Assembly (NCBI RefSeq): GCF_963576545.1
Contig: NC_083656.1
Coordinates: 6,626,811-6,690,810, forward strand
DNA length: 64,000 nucleotides
Source of the DNA: Limanda limanda
Lineage: Eukaryota; Chordata; Actinopteri; Pleuronectiformes; Pleuronectidae
Direction: 5' to 3'
Shown here: one piece after another, positions 54,401 through 64,000 of the stretch
Numbering within the stretch: the first letter of the stretch is position 1
Layout of the letters: every line of letters starts with the position of its first letter
The notes under the pieces: model-generated
The model's input: only the letters and a program-made list of their open reading frames with translations
What the model was told of the DNA's origin: nothing
The model's database searches: none
Translations under genes and position numbers: made by a program

Positions 54401-55771
54401 GTCTGGGGGAAAGTTCACTTGCAAAAAACCACAAACGAAAAGATCTGCAAAAGACAGCGGTGCAGTGTTTGCTCAACCTGCTCGTGGAACAATAAACTGA
54501 TACGCTCGCAGAGATTAAATTTCCACCTGTGGTGTCTCCGACTTCTTTCTTTGTACTTGTAGGACAATGTGTGGTCTGGTGCACGAACGGCATTTGTCTT
54601 TTTCACCCTGCACCAAACCAATGAGCAGATTGTCTTACGCTAAACTACATTAGTGGTTTTAGTTTCACCATTATGACTAGTACAAACAGGGCTTTTAGTA
54701 CAGTGCTGTATTACTGAATTAGTATTAAAGTATTCGTTTGTGTATCAATATTTTGATTAAAAGTGAAAACAAAGTTTAGTTTTATAAGTGTATTGTGCAG
54801 GTGGCCACACCTTTAGTGGCCCTGGTAGAGTAAAAGTGCACCGTCATGCTCCTGAAGGATGATGCAAATGTTAAACTGGTTTACAACAGACTGTATGCTG
54901 CCCACATTGTAACTGAGCTGTTGACATGGTAAAATACTAGAAGTGGAAAACTGCAATACAGCAATAACTTGTGTCATATTGTTCGTTTACTGTAAAAATG
55001 TTAAATTAAGAGGTATTCCTGGTAATTCCAACCACCAGCATTAATAGAAAAAGTACAAATCTATTTTGAAATAGCAAAATGCCATGAATAACATATTTCC
55101 ATTCAATTTAACTTCCTTAAATGGCTTACATCAATCGCTCGCTTTTACTTTGGAGTTTTGTGACGTACAGCCGGACGAAGTTACGTCATATGTGGCGGCA
55201 TTGTAGAAAAGGAACTCCCGTGGAAACTTTAAAATAAACTTTATAAAATGAATTTAAAATAAGTTAATGCGTGTTCCGTATTGGCTGATGACAAACACGT
55301 GGTGCCGGCGCGGTTGTATAACGTGACGCAGGAAATTTATTCCCGTTATTTCTCTAAGCTCATTAACGGAGGACCGGGGTGTCCCGGCCGGGGACACTGG
55401 TCGATGCGGGGTTCCGGTGGCTTGTCCCCGGGTGAGTGAGTCCCCCTCTTACCGTCCGGGACGCTTCCTCCTCCTCGGGATGCGGTCTCCCCCCGGAGAC
55501 AACATGACGGCGGGCACAGGGTCGTCTTCACGCCGGCTTCCAGGGACTCCACGACCCGGGTCTCCTCCTCCTCTTCATCCTCATCCTCCTCATCCTCGTC
55601 TTCGTAGCCGGACGACAGGCGACTGTTGCCCCGGAGGTGGACCCGCTCTTCCGCCCGCTCATCGCCGTCCCCCTGGCCGCCCTCGGTGCCCGGGCCGCGG
55701 TCTACTTTGTGGAACACCACGGTGATGGTGTGGTCCTCCGCGGACAGAGGCCGGTGGTTCGAGTCTCCCAT
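51036..55771 (-). CDS. slc35g1: Solute carrier family 35 member G1 (TMEM20/POST), complete coding region
   Basis: This is a multi-pass membrane protein of the EamA/drug-metabolite transporter superfamily. The mammalian protein (POST) was described as a STIM1 partner in calcium signalling and, more recently, as a citrate exporter; that is family knowledge only. Five exons join in frame: 55771-55453, 54214-54034, 52983-52849, 52663-52467 and 51448-51036, for 414 codons plus stop (human about 365). Conserved blocks include HAIEISAIRCFFQML, LADATVIMFSNPVFTSLLAW, RPPFLFG, VILRKMGKS and ITKALQIEKA-like LTKALQIEKAAP. Two EamA repeats and about ten hydrophobic helices are visible. The extra length is in the hydrophilic N-terminus. 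Start chosen at the ATG with context caccATGG. Confidence 0.96.
52467..52663 (-). CDS. slc35g1: SLC35G1 exon 4
   Basis: Acceptor gacccatcag/TAATCC and donor TTTGCAG/gtaatac bound 197 nt. It encodes NPVFTSLLAWIFLKEKCTIW, the helix FTVFTLTGVLLIARPPFLFG and a charged loop (QQVRGIEGDYVNHVKG) leading into the second EamA repeat. Confidence 0.95.
52849..52983 (-). CDS. slc35g1: SLC35G1 exon 3
   Basis: Acceptor tgctcctccag/GACAGG and donor GTTCAG/gtgagag bound 135 nt. It encodes TGFLGPRDKRIYLVLRG, a helix (SNAMILLFYAIQQM) and LADATVIMFS. This is the characteristic LADATVI motif of the SLC35G family. Confidence 0.95.
53540..53690. repeat. Dispersed teleost repeat with TGACCTTTGACC core, copy 3 (short)
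   Basis: A diverged copy in SLC35G1 intron 2 contains GTGACTTTTGATCTTTGACC and a following AATCAGTTAAT phrase shared with the other copies. Confidence 0.55.
54034..54214 (-). CDS. slc35g1: SLC35G1 exon 2: first transmembrane helices
   Basis: Acceptor tttacacag/GTGCAG and donor CACAA/gtaagca bound 181 nt. The product runs AEEPKGCQSLG, then a hydrophobic helix (LFYAFLSTVFFSTIALLV), then HAIEISAIRCFFQML and a second helix ending LIYHK. It aligns well with the start of the human SLC35G1 membrane domain. Confidence 0.95.
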
Positions 55772-56074
55772 GGTGATCCGTACAGCATGCCTCGGACTGC
55801 TGTCCTCCTCCTGCTGTCCTCCTGCTGTCCTCCTCCTCGTCGTGCGGTGCCCGGAGTGACGGGTTGAAGGAGCCGGGGTTAATGAGTAACCTTGGTGGCA
55901 GGACACCAGCTCCCATGCGGTGGCGAGGTCGCCCGCAGGGGGGCAGAGCTGAGCCCGGTGCACCTCCTCCGCTGATCCGCTGCTGCAGGAGCCTATGACA
56001 GAGGAGGCAGGGGGGAGGTCTGAGCCAACCACATCCACAGTTTGTGTTAGATTGTAACACAACATGGAGCTCAC
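55140..56074. promoter_or_regulatory. slc35g1: CpG-rich SLC35G1 promoter/first-exon region
   Basis: CpG dinucleotides are dense from about 55300 to 55950, unlike the AT-rich surroundings. CRE-like motifs TGACGTAC (55161), TTACGTCA (55181) and CGTGACGC (near 55322) and an E-box CACGTG (near 55298) lie just inside intron 1. No TATA box could be assigned. A divergent transcript from here is possible but not shown. Confidence 0.45.
55453..55771 (-). CDS. slc35g1: SLC35G1 exon 1: cytosolic acidic N-terminus
   Basis: The exon encodes MGDSNHRPLSAEDHTITVVF and then a hydrophilic, Gly/Glu-rich region with a run of about 20 Asp/Glu residues, ending GSVPD at donor GGACG/gtaagag in phase 1. The frame is open further upstream to about 56074, with alternative ATGs at 55783 and 56065. 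The 55771 ATG has the best context (A at -3, G at +4). The surrounding 55.4-55.9 kb is CpG-rich, as expected for a promoter and first exon. Confidence 0.85.
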
Positions 56075-56234
56075 AGCCAGGACCTCCAGCTTCTATAGGC
56101 TCACACTATCATAAGTCCCAATCCAAACATATATAATATCATGTACAGTACAAACTTAACTTCACAAACAGTTTCCCCAAAATAGGTACAACAATAATAC
56201 AATATATAAGAGCTCCCCTCCAAAAATATATGTA

Positions 56235-56575
56235 ATGAAAATTCCTCCAGAATACGTACATTTTCACCACTTTCCAACTTTCTGCAAATTTGAAAACAAG
56301 TTGAGCATGTTAAAGCCCTCAAAAAGCCAATTCATTTGCCTGAATAATAATAATAATAATAAATATGGTTGTTTAGGATGTTTAAACAAAACCACCAAGA
56401 CATTTGTTCACATTCATTTACGTGAAAACGTAATTTCAATGAAAATTCCTCCAGAATACGTAAATTTTCACCACTTTCTAACTTTCTGCAAATTTTGGTA
56501 AGAAGTTGAGCATGTTAAAGCCCTCAAAAAGCCAATTCATTTGCCTGAATAATAATAATAATAAGAAATTATTGG
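56235..56575. repeat. About 204-bp repeat unit, two adjacent copies
   Basis: The phrase ATGAAAATTCCTCCAGAATA starts at 56235 and again at 56439, 204 bases later. It is followed both times by TTTTCACCACTTTC, GAGCATGTTAAAGCCCTC and a variable (AAT)n run. A third copy is at 57780-58000. Confidence 0.85.
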
Positions 56576-57779
56576 TTTATAAATGTGGGCCAACTGTGGT
56601 CATCTCCGACAGCAGAGGTGCAACTTTATTAAATAATAATAATAATTAAAATTATTTGATGTGATTTTTAAATCGTGTAAGTCAAGGTGTACATCAATCA
56701 TTCTTTGGCTTCTGAAAAAACACTGACAAGCCTCACGTTTAGTATGGAAGGTGGAAAACAACAAGAAACTGGGTTTTAGTGGTGACTAATATTTAGAAAC
56801 ACGGCCACTGTCCTGAGATCAAGTTGAATTTGTTGCAAGCAGGGACAGGCCCAGCTTTGCACACCAGTGTTTACACCTGCTTCACTGGTTTCTCTCTAAG
56901 CTTTATCCCTGGTGGAAACCAAGTGCCTCCGGTGAGTTCTGGCACATATGTTGGCTCTTTGTTTTCCCCAGTCTGGGTGTGAGAGAATCTCTCATACGTC
57001 ACCTACTTGTGCCAGAAGACTGGTTTCTCTTTGCCACTGCACACTTAATAATTTATTATAATTTAGCACGATGCAATGACGGCGTTTGGGTCTTTACTGT
57101 TTGTAAAGGAATTCCCACTGCTTTTGCATGAGGCAGCAGCAGAGAAGTATATTTTGCACTAATGAGGGAAGATATGTAGACATTTGCTGTGTTCCAGTCT
57201 TGCTTTTGAAACTATTAAATAATATTTTTTTCTCACATTGGCACATTTCATAATTTAGACAACGGCTCCATAGAGCAAATTAATATATTTTATGGAGTCT
57301 GTATGGATCAGGGAAGGTTAAATGGGATCAATAGTTGCAAGTATGTATAGTACAGGGTTTAATGGAACAGTTAATGCCTGTTTATTCCACAAAAATGTGA
57401 TATTTTTGTGGAATATAACACAACTACCCTATGGTCCGAAACTATCATTTGGTGATTGTTGATCTGCCGTTAAATCAGTCTTCTGTCAAAATCTGGTGAA
57501 TTATGAAGTTTTCTTTAATTATTTTTTTCCTCTTTCTTGTCAGGCTTCATTATACATGTCATGTGCATGTTATTGCATAAAAAAAGCCATATATATATTA
57601 ACATCTAAGTACTAACATACACCCAGTAAAAAAGGAATATTAAGTTATATGGACTCACATTGGACATAAATTTGGCATCAAAAGACATAGGCTTATAAAA
57701 TCTGAGCAGTTCACATTCATCTTTATTGTCACGATTGCAGCTCACACGTTCTGAAGGTGAGTGCCTGTGAGAGGAGAAT

Positions 57780-58091
57780 ATGGTTTTTAGGATGTTTAAA
57801 CAAAACCACCAATTTGTTCACATTCATTTACGTGAAAATGTAATTTCAATGAAAATTCCTCCAGAATACGTAAATTTTCACCACTTTCTAACTTTCTGCA
57901 AATTTTGGTAAGAAGTTGAGCATGTTAAAGCCCTCAAAAAGCCAATTCATTTATCTGAATAGTAATAATCCTTACAATAACAATAGCGTCCTCCCTGACC
58001 TTTGATCAGTGCTTGGGCCCTAATAATAATAATCCTTACAATTTCAATAGGGTCTCACCAGACACCTTTGATGTCTGTGCTCGGGCCCTAA
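57780..58091. repeat. Third copy of the 204-bp unit with GGGCCCTAA tail units
   Basis: Nearly the same sequence as the copies at 56.2-56.6 kb, including GGATGTTTAAACAAAACCAC and the CCTCCAGAATACG core at 57849. It is followed by two short tandem units, each containing AATAATCCTTACAAT...AATAG and ending GGGCCCTAA. This tail is characteristic of a very common fish repeat. Confidence 0.8.
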
Positions 58092-58559
58092 ATATGTGTG
58101 TACTCATGTGTATATATGTGTGTATGAGCTTAAATAGGTGTTTGTGTAAATATGTATGTGTGAGTATATAAATGTATGTATGTATATTAGTCGCTTAAGG
58201 TCAAGTACATCTAAGTCAAGACATATATCCATACTGTACATGCATACCTACACATATGCATATTTATATATTGTTAGATATTTACTCACATTATTTTGGG
58301 AAATGTTACGTAACCATGACTCATAGTTTGTCAAGTGTACTCAAATACCAATATTTTTAACATTAGAAGTCATATCACAATGTCATATTGAACACTACTT
58401 TTGACTTTTGGTCATGGTTTATATATATAAACAAGAAATCACAGAACTCCTTACAATCATGTTGTGTAAGAACATCTTAATCCAAACTGGTTCTGCACGT
58501 TTAAAAAAAAGTTAAAATCAAGTTACTAACAATAAAGTACCCACACCCCTACTTTAGCA

Positions 58560-60004
58560 CTTAAGTTTTTATTACGTCTGTACATAAAATACAGTGAGCA
58601 CGATGACAAGTGAATATCTATCCTCCTCTAACCGTACATAACTACGACTGACACAAGTAGGACTACACTGCTTTACAGAGGCTGCATGTTACACAGTGTT
58701 AGGGAGGGGATCCTGTTTTTTTTTTTTATAAATACATACATATCTACACTAAATTCTACGTCTATGAAAAATAAAAGACTGAGTGTGGTCCCATCTACAT
58801 ACAAAAGCAAAACATCATACAAAGTACTTTACACGGTATATAGCAAAAAGGTAAACATCGTATTTGGCAAGTGTTACGTTGTTATGGGTATTCTCTTTCT
58901 GTTTGTGTGTGTCAGAATAAGAGGAGCATGTGAAAGCACAGGTAGCAGGTGCTCGCACAGTGGTCGGCTTTTTTAGTTGCGGAGTAAAGATAACAAAGGT
59001 TTTGTCGGCGAGGGAGAAAAGGGGCAAGAGTGCAGCGAAAGCGAGAGGGCTGGTGCACACAGTGAGAGGCTTCCAGCGAGTCATTCATCAGGAATCAACA
59101 CTGCGAGCGTCTGGATCTGAGAGGAGACACAACGGAGACACATGTTGTCCCCAGAGTTTCTCATAATGTATGGTGGATTCTTCGTTTCATGTATTATGGC
59201 CAATGCTTTAAGAGACAAATAATTCAAAACACAGATTAACCAGCAAATCGCTAACTCCCCATAATTGTAATAATTGGGTTACTACTGGATCAGATTAGAT
59301 TATAAATGATCTTCAAGATAATGTCACATGTGAGGCTCAAAAACCTGCACGTGACGATGTCTTGTGAGATTTATTTCCCTTGCTCTGTAATTTACTCTAC
59401 AGCTATTTCACTGTAAAGTTACGTTTAGTGAAACGACTCAAATTAAAGAAGAATTGTCTCGTGACGTAATTGTTTTTTTTCACTTTTGCACTTTGCCTCC
59501 TTTTCTCGATACACTTTTCACCGTTTAGTTATTGTTACACGATTGTCAGCACTAACTCATTCCTATCAAATTCCTACATGAGAAATAAACACATTACATA
59601 GAGTTGAATGAAAAAAAAAACATAGACTGTACATCAAGTTATAGTTTGTTTGTGAGCTTTGAGTAACTGAGTTCTTCAAATGGAGGATAAGGCATTCCTA
59701 AAGAGGAAGGAATGAAGATGAAAGTAAAGGGACTTTATCATAATGAATTAGTTGCATCCGGTTGCCAAAGTTTACGGCGAAGAATATATATTCATTAAAA
59801 TGGTGTAAGAGCTTTAAAAATAATCTCAAACACTATAACCAACATGTGAATTTTAATCCTACTTGACATATTTCTTATTTGATAGTTTGAGCTTCTCTGT
59901 AAAATTTAATTTTGTCTGAACCTAGGCTGGAAATGTTTGTGGTTTCAAATCGGAGTTAAACAAAATCGCTGGTGTACATGATTGGTCCTGAATGGTTGAC
60001 TGGT
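58560..60004 (-). other. lgi1: Probable LGI1 3' untranslated region
   Basis: About 1.4 kb downstream of the LGI1 stop carries no coding signal. On the minus strand AATAAA occurs at 59370-59375 and again at 58568-58573. Either could end the transcript. The second is followed by an AT-rich stretch and then anonymous intergenic DNA. The extent is inferred only from these hexamers. Confidence 0.4.
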
Positions 60005-60354
60005 TTAGTTACTCATATCAATCATGAGGTGTTCGTATATCTGAGTTTTCCCCTTGAAGCTGGACGCCAGCAGGAAAGCCCGGTCGTCGATGGAGACCAT
60101 GGAAAACCCTCGAGGCGCCTGGATGTTCAGCTCCTGGGACGGGAGGAACTGTCCCCTCTTGCCCTCCCACTGGAAGACCTGCGTCAGGGAATAATCGCTG
60201 CCCAAGATGGCGTACTGCCACTTGCCCACGGAGACCGGCTGGAACACCATGGAGCCGCGGGAGGGAAAGGTCTGCACCTCCTTGAACATGGCGCCGTCCC
60301 AGCGCATCACCTTGGAGTCCCCGATGAATCTCGTTAAGCACAAGAACAGATCAC
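60005..60354 (-). CDS. lgi1: LGI1 terminal coding exon (350 nt)
   Basis: Acceptor ctttcccaag/GTGATC opens the last coding exon. It encodes [55 protein letters not shown] and [19 protein letters not shown], then TAA at 60007-60005. The tail corresponds to the human C-terminal strand that closes the propeller. Confidence 0.95.
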
Positions 60355-63300
60355 CTTGGGAAAGGGCAAAGATTCAAGGGAGTGTTTTTTAATTTCAACA
60401 TTATTCTTCTAAAGCGGACTCTGAATTAAAACAACAGTTTGTGTTAAGCCATAATAATACTTAGCTTGTTATCAGCGGCTACTTAGCAAAGTGTTCTTAA
60501 TACATGAGCTGTAGCTTTTCCTGTCACACTAAGAAATACAGAGAATATTACACAGTAGTGATTTATGAGGGGGGGTTACGGTAGTGGAGTACCTTTGAGA
60601 TGAATGCCTGTGTGACTCGCCGAGCAACGAGGTACTAAAACGTGAGAAGTTACTGCTGAGCGTGTGGGTCATGGACGTTTTTATTAAATTAACCACATGA
60701 AAGAAAAGGTTCTAGTGGGTCAAAGTCCACCGATAATCGTATAACATGACCCGGATTATCTGAGTCTTAGCATTTGAAACTGAATAATGACGTCCAAAGT
60801 GCAGTTTGTGTTAAATGCACACACACATACCGGCTAATGCCTTTTTAGTCAGTGCAAACATATAACACGTGTGTGGGTGTGTGTGTACATATGCTGTTTT
60901 TGAAGCTGCAGCCCTCACCTTTGACCCGAAAGTGTTTGACTGAGAAGACGTCCTCCATGTCCGGGATGTCCGTCCTGCGGTCGAACTGCTTCTGGCTCCG
61001 GTTCCACTGGTACACCACAGGCCTCTGGGAGCTGCTGGACAGGATCAGGTGGGCCTTGTTGGAGATCTCCAAATATTCCACATCTGTGTCGCGGTACCAC
61101 GGGTGGAGAGACTGGTGCGAGTAGAAGCCATTGCCGTTCCACTTGTACACAGTTGTGGAGCCGGCCTGAGGAAGGAACAAGAGTAAATATCAGTGAAGCT
61201 GTGTAGTGTAGCCAACGTTCCATCGACTGATATGGAGGTGGCAGGATTTATGACCTATACTCCAGGCAGCCACCAGGGGGCGATCAAGACACTGTGGGGG
61301 ACCTGTCATGTCTTCCACCTTTATTCACAGTCTATGAGGTGTCCACAGTTATAACACCTATACTATAAATCTGAATTAAGAACAACATCTAACCTTGGAG
61401 CTGTCGGCGATGACAAAGAAAGACTCCCCGTCGATCATGAACGTCTCGATGTCGTTGGGTTTGCGGATCTTCAGGATGTCGATGTCCTGGATCTTGATGA
61501 ACTTGTTGGCGGAGTTGTCGCGTTTGTAAATGTGCGAGCCCCCGAACAGCTGGGCCACGATGACAAAGAGGTGGCTGTCGATCACCTGGGGCTTGCAGAC
61601 CACAGTGGACGTGGCTAAACAGGAAGAGAGGTCGATGACACAGAATGTTCAACAGATAATCGTGCATTTATGTCCCATAACAGCGATTAACCACAGTAAA
61701 TCAATCTGTGGTTGCTAATACCTCTGTCAGTCCTTTCTGACCCAGCAATGATCTGTTATTGAAAATGTTATGGATACGACCGATGCTGCTTCTTTTGTTT
61801 ACTCACTTTGAATGGTGTCATAGGGTCTGAAGGTCATCTCGACGTGATCCCATTCCAGGAAGCTGCATGTCCCAGCGAACGGTTGTGGAAACACAACATA
61901 CTGCTCTTTGCCAAAGGTGAAGGCCTCCACTGAGATGGACTCGAACTTCAGCGACTGATAGGAGGCAAACTCTGAAAAGCACAACGTCACAATGAATCCC
62001 CGCCCCTTTTTGTCGTCTCTAAAAAATCCTTTCCCACCAATTATTCCACAAACACGCCTCAACATCTGAGCTTTATTATTGTCAGCACTGATAAACTGGT
62101 GATAAGGAGCAGGGAGGAGGCGTGGGAGGACAGGGAGAGGCAGTCGTCTGGGGACAGGGAACTATTGTTGAGGCGTTCCCTGTGTGAAGAAGCAGGGCAG
62201 ACGCAGGAAGACGATACCTGTGGTGATGCAGTCAAAGGAGTGTGGCAGCAGGTCGTTGATCTTCTTCCCCTGGTGAATGGGCGGACCGCTGCAGTAGATC
62301 TGGTCCAGGGTGGCGTTGGTCTGGTGCATCCACTCCACCAGCCACTTCAGCTTGCAGTCGCAGATCAGGTTGTTGCCCCGCAGATCACTTACATGCAAGG
62401 ATGAATCGCAATCAGTTCACGGACATGTTTATCTTTCGGAGGCTTGGATGTTCAGTTTCTGCTCCTGATCTTTTCTGTGTCTAGCATATTTGCCTGAACT
62501 TTGGCTTCGAGCCGACGAAATTACAACAACAAGTGTCCTATCTACTCAGTGGTCTCTCCTCCTCAGCCGCTCTCAGTTTAAATTACTGTTGACCTTGGAT
62601 GTGTGTATCGAATCAAAACACAGAGACACAGAGACACACACACACATACACACACACACCCTGCAGCCTGCATTATTCTCACTGATTATGTTGCTGTGAC
62701 CACAGCCAGGATCTTTCCTCTCTAAATGACTTGTTTACCTTCTACCCTGACACTCTGGCCTCTCCTGTAGATCTCTTTATCTCCCTTTTCCCTCTTTCTT
62801 TTTTCCATTGCAGCAGCAAACAGCACATCCTACACTCATTTTTTTCCCTCTTTCTCCTCTGGTTCACGTGGTGATTACTCTCCCTTCCTTCCTTTTAAGC
62901 ACCATAACAAGAGGAAGGAAGGACCAACATCCCTAAATAAATCTCTTTGGGCACCAAACAGTATCACAGTACAATGTGGTCCTAATTGAGTGATTATGGA
63001 AATAAATACCTCATCAAACAAAACAAGCTTGCATTACCAGAAAACCTGCAAACCCTAACATGCTAAAATATTGTTACTTATTGGTGTAGGGGAAGATATT
63101 TGAGTTTTTTTTCTTTCTCTTGATATTTCCCTTATGCATCCTGATCATGTTCTGTTAAGCTCTGTGCAGATACATGTGTAAAACTCTTTCTAGTGTACAT
63201 ACCAATGCAATTTCCCTCATGATCTACTAACAGATTGGATCACAGTGAATGGTTAAGTGTTAATATTACAAGAATAAAGTCCTAATTTTAGGCTAGAGAT

Positions 63301-63722
63301 TTTAGAGAGGGATATCAGATGATCAGCCTGTGGCATGCATTAAAATGAGGAATGTAGAGCATCAAGCATGTCGGTCAAAGAATCAGGACTTTAAAAGGAA
63401 ATTCTCTTTTGGATCCAGAGCAAGTGGAACGACCACAAGCTGATCCTTGTTGCTCACTTCATAAAAATGTTTTTTCTCTACTCTGATAATGTTATGACTT
63501 TTCTTTCTCATTGAATTAAGCCTCTCTAAATCTTTTTTTTCTCAACATGGCCCTAATGCCCTGTTGTATAATGAGACATTCAGTATATGTAAAATATCTA
63601 AGGAGACATGACTCGGAATAAGCTGGGTCTGAGTCTCAGACTGCACTCACACTTTGGTCAGAGCCTCCATGCCCTTGAAGACATCCTTGGGCAGCGTCTC
63701 CAGATTGTTGTACGCCAGACTC
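60005..63722 (-). CDS. lgi1: Leucine-rich glioma-inactivated protein 1, 3' part of gene (six exons; 5' exons outside window)
   Basis: LGI1 is a secreted neuronal glycoprotein that binds ADAM22/ADAM23 at synapses. It has N-terminal LRRs and a seven-bladed EPTP beta-propeller. Exons are 63722-63651, 62387-62218, 61971-61807, 61614-61394, 61165-60919 and 60354-60005 (stop TAA). Visible in order: one LRR, LRRCT ([11 protein letters not shown] with a NAT sequon), then EPTP repeats including [61 protein letters not shown] and ILGSDYS. The sequence is closer to LGI1 than to LGI2-4 in [11 protein letters not shown] and QELNIQAPR, and the neighbours SLC35G1 and PLCE1 agree. Fish may carry two lgi1 copies; I cannot say which this is. 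Confidence 0.95.
60919..61165 (-). CDS. lgi1: LGI1 EPTP exon (247 nt)
   Basis: Acceptor ccttcctcag/GCCGGC and donor GTCAAAG/gtgaggg bound 247 nt. It encodes [20 protein letters not shown], then the conserved [27 protein letters not shown] and [17 protein letters not shown]. Confidence 0.94.
61212..61340 (+). repeat. Dispersed repeat (GAGCTGTCATGTCGTCC family), copy B, inside an LGI1 intron
   Basis: The phrases CGACTGATATGGAGGTGGC, GCAGCCACCAGGGGGCGATC, CCTGTCATGTCTTCCACC and TTATTCACAGTCTATGA identify the family. It fills more than half of the 228-bp LGI1 intron at 61166-61393. Confidence 0.6.
61394..61614 (-). CDS. lgi1: LGI1 EPTP exon (221 nt)
   Basis: Acceptor ctgtttag/CCACGT and donor CTCCAAG/gttagat bound 221 nt. 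It encodes [26 protein letters not shown] and [11 protein letters not shown], ending ADSSK. In human LGI1, as I recall, this sequence is the beginning of a single large last exon. Confidence 0.94.
61807..61971 (-). CDS. lgi1: LGI1 first EPTP exon (165 nt)
   Basis: Acceptor gcttttcag/AGTTTG and donor ATTCAAA/gtgagta bound 165 nt. It encodes [20 protein letters not shown], then [20 protein letters not shown] and [12 protein letters not shown]. This starts the beta-propeller. Confidence 0.94.
62218..62387 (-). CDS. lgi1: LGI1 LRRCT exon (170 nt)
   Basis: The exon encodes [19 protein letters not shown], then [16 protein letters not shown] and HSFDCITT, with the four cysteines of the LRR C-terminal cap. 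The acceptor is gcatgtaag/TGATCT (weak pyrimidine tract) and the donor CCACAG/gtatcgt. The size of 170 nt equals what I recall for the matching human exon. Confidence 0.94.
63651..63722 (-). CDS. lgi1: LGI1 LRR exon (72 nt)
   Basis: A 72-nt exon, the usual size for LGI LRR exons, lies between cgattag/GAGTCT and CCAAAGT/gtgagtg. It encodes [20 protein letters not shown] and LTKV, which splices to DLRGN of the next exon. It enters and leaves in phase 2. The remaining LRR exons and the signal peptide exon must lie right of the window. Confidence 0.92.
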
Positions 63723-64000
63723 CTAATCGACGAAAGGGAACAAAAAAAAAACGCACAGTGATTGAATTAGGAGAGACTGTCTCTCTCCAGACAGCAGATG
63801 CTGAATCGTTACACTGTTATATGATTTGCATTGGTTCTGCTTGGACCTGAGCACATTATTGTACAAACAAGAAAAATTACAAAACTAATCTGAAACCTGA
63901 ATCCCTGACAATACATGTCATAGCATGTCATGTAACAAGTGTTTCAAAAAGCTAAGCAGGGAAATGGAGGGGAATATAAGAATTAGTGATTATTCAATTT
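63723..64000. other. lgi1: LGI1 intron at right edge
   Basis: Non-coding sequence upstream (minus sense) of the 72-nt LRR exon. The preceding LRR exons were not found before the window ends. Confidence 0.6.

Larger units (their letters stand above)
56101..58559. other. Intergenic DNA between SLC35G1 and LGI1
   Basis: AT-rich sequence with the 204-bp repeat copies and a perfect hairpin at 57385-57415. No exon signals were recognised. Confidence 0.5.

Noticed and set aside
55417..55867. Several plus-strand open frames in the CpG-rich region
   Set aside because: They are antisense to SLC35G1 exon 1 and arise from its GC-rich codon use.

Overview
The window is vertebrate nuclear DNA, almost certainly from a teleost fish. 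The genes are split by GT..AG introns. Intergenic and intronic DNA is packed with long (CA)n, (GA)n and (GGA)n microsatellites and with dispersed repeats that I recognise as typical of fish. No prokaryotic, viral or organellar genes were seen.

Three protein-coding genes are supported, all on the minus strand and read from right to left. At the right edge is the 3' two thirds of LGI1 (exons 63722-60005), a secreted LRR/EPTP synaptic protein whose first exons lie beyond the window. Next is a complete coding region of SLC35G1 (five exons, 55771-51036, 414 codons), a ten-helix EamA-type membrane protein. Then comes the 5' part of PLCE1 (phospholipase C epsilon; five coding exons between 35211 and 9100), whose RasGEF, PLC, C2 and RA domains must lie to the left of the window. 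In human the same three genes lie side by side in the same order and orientation on chromosome 10q23, so this is a conserved synteny block. Exon phases join without a break across every junction proposed here.

Region by region: 1-9.1 kb is PLCE1 intron rich in GT and GA microsatellites, with a possible alternative PLCE1 first exon near 3.8 kb. 9.1-10.15 kb holds two PLCE1 exons separated by a short intron mostly filled by a hAT-like element. 10.15-32.66 kb is one very large PLCE1 intron. 32.66-35.2 kb carries the first three coding exons. 35.2-51.0 kb is probably PLCE1 5'UTR intron or upstream DNA, with candidate untranslated first exons at 39.7 and 46.0 kb. 51.0-55.8 kb is SLC35G1. 56-60 kb is intergenic repeats and the probable LGI1 3'UTR. 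60.0-63.7 kb is LGI1.

The three genes are not a pathway; they are neighbours by ancestry. I found no new multi-gene system. The most interesting observations are structural: a transposon that appears to have enlarged a roughly 100-bp PLCE1 intron and to sit at its branch point; two introns inside the LGI1 EPTP region that human LGI1 lacks as I remember it; a nearly perfect 150-bp palindromic element; and candidate alternative PLCE1 first exons, each next to a CT/GA repeat.
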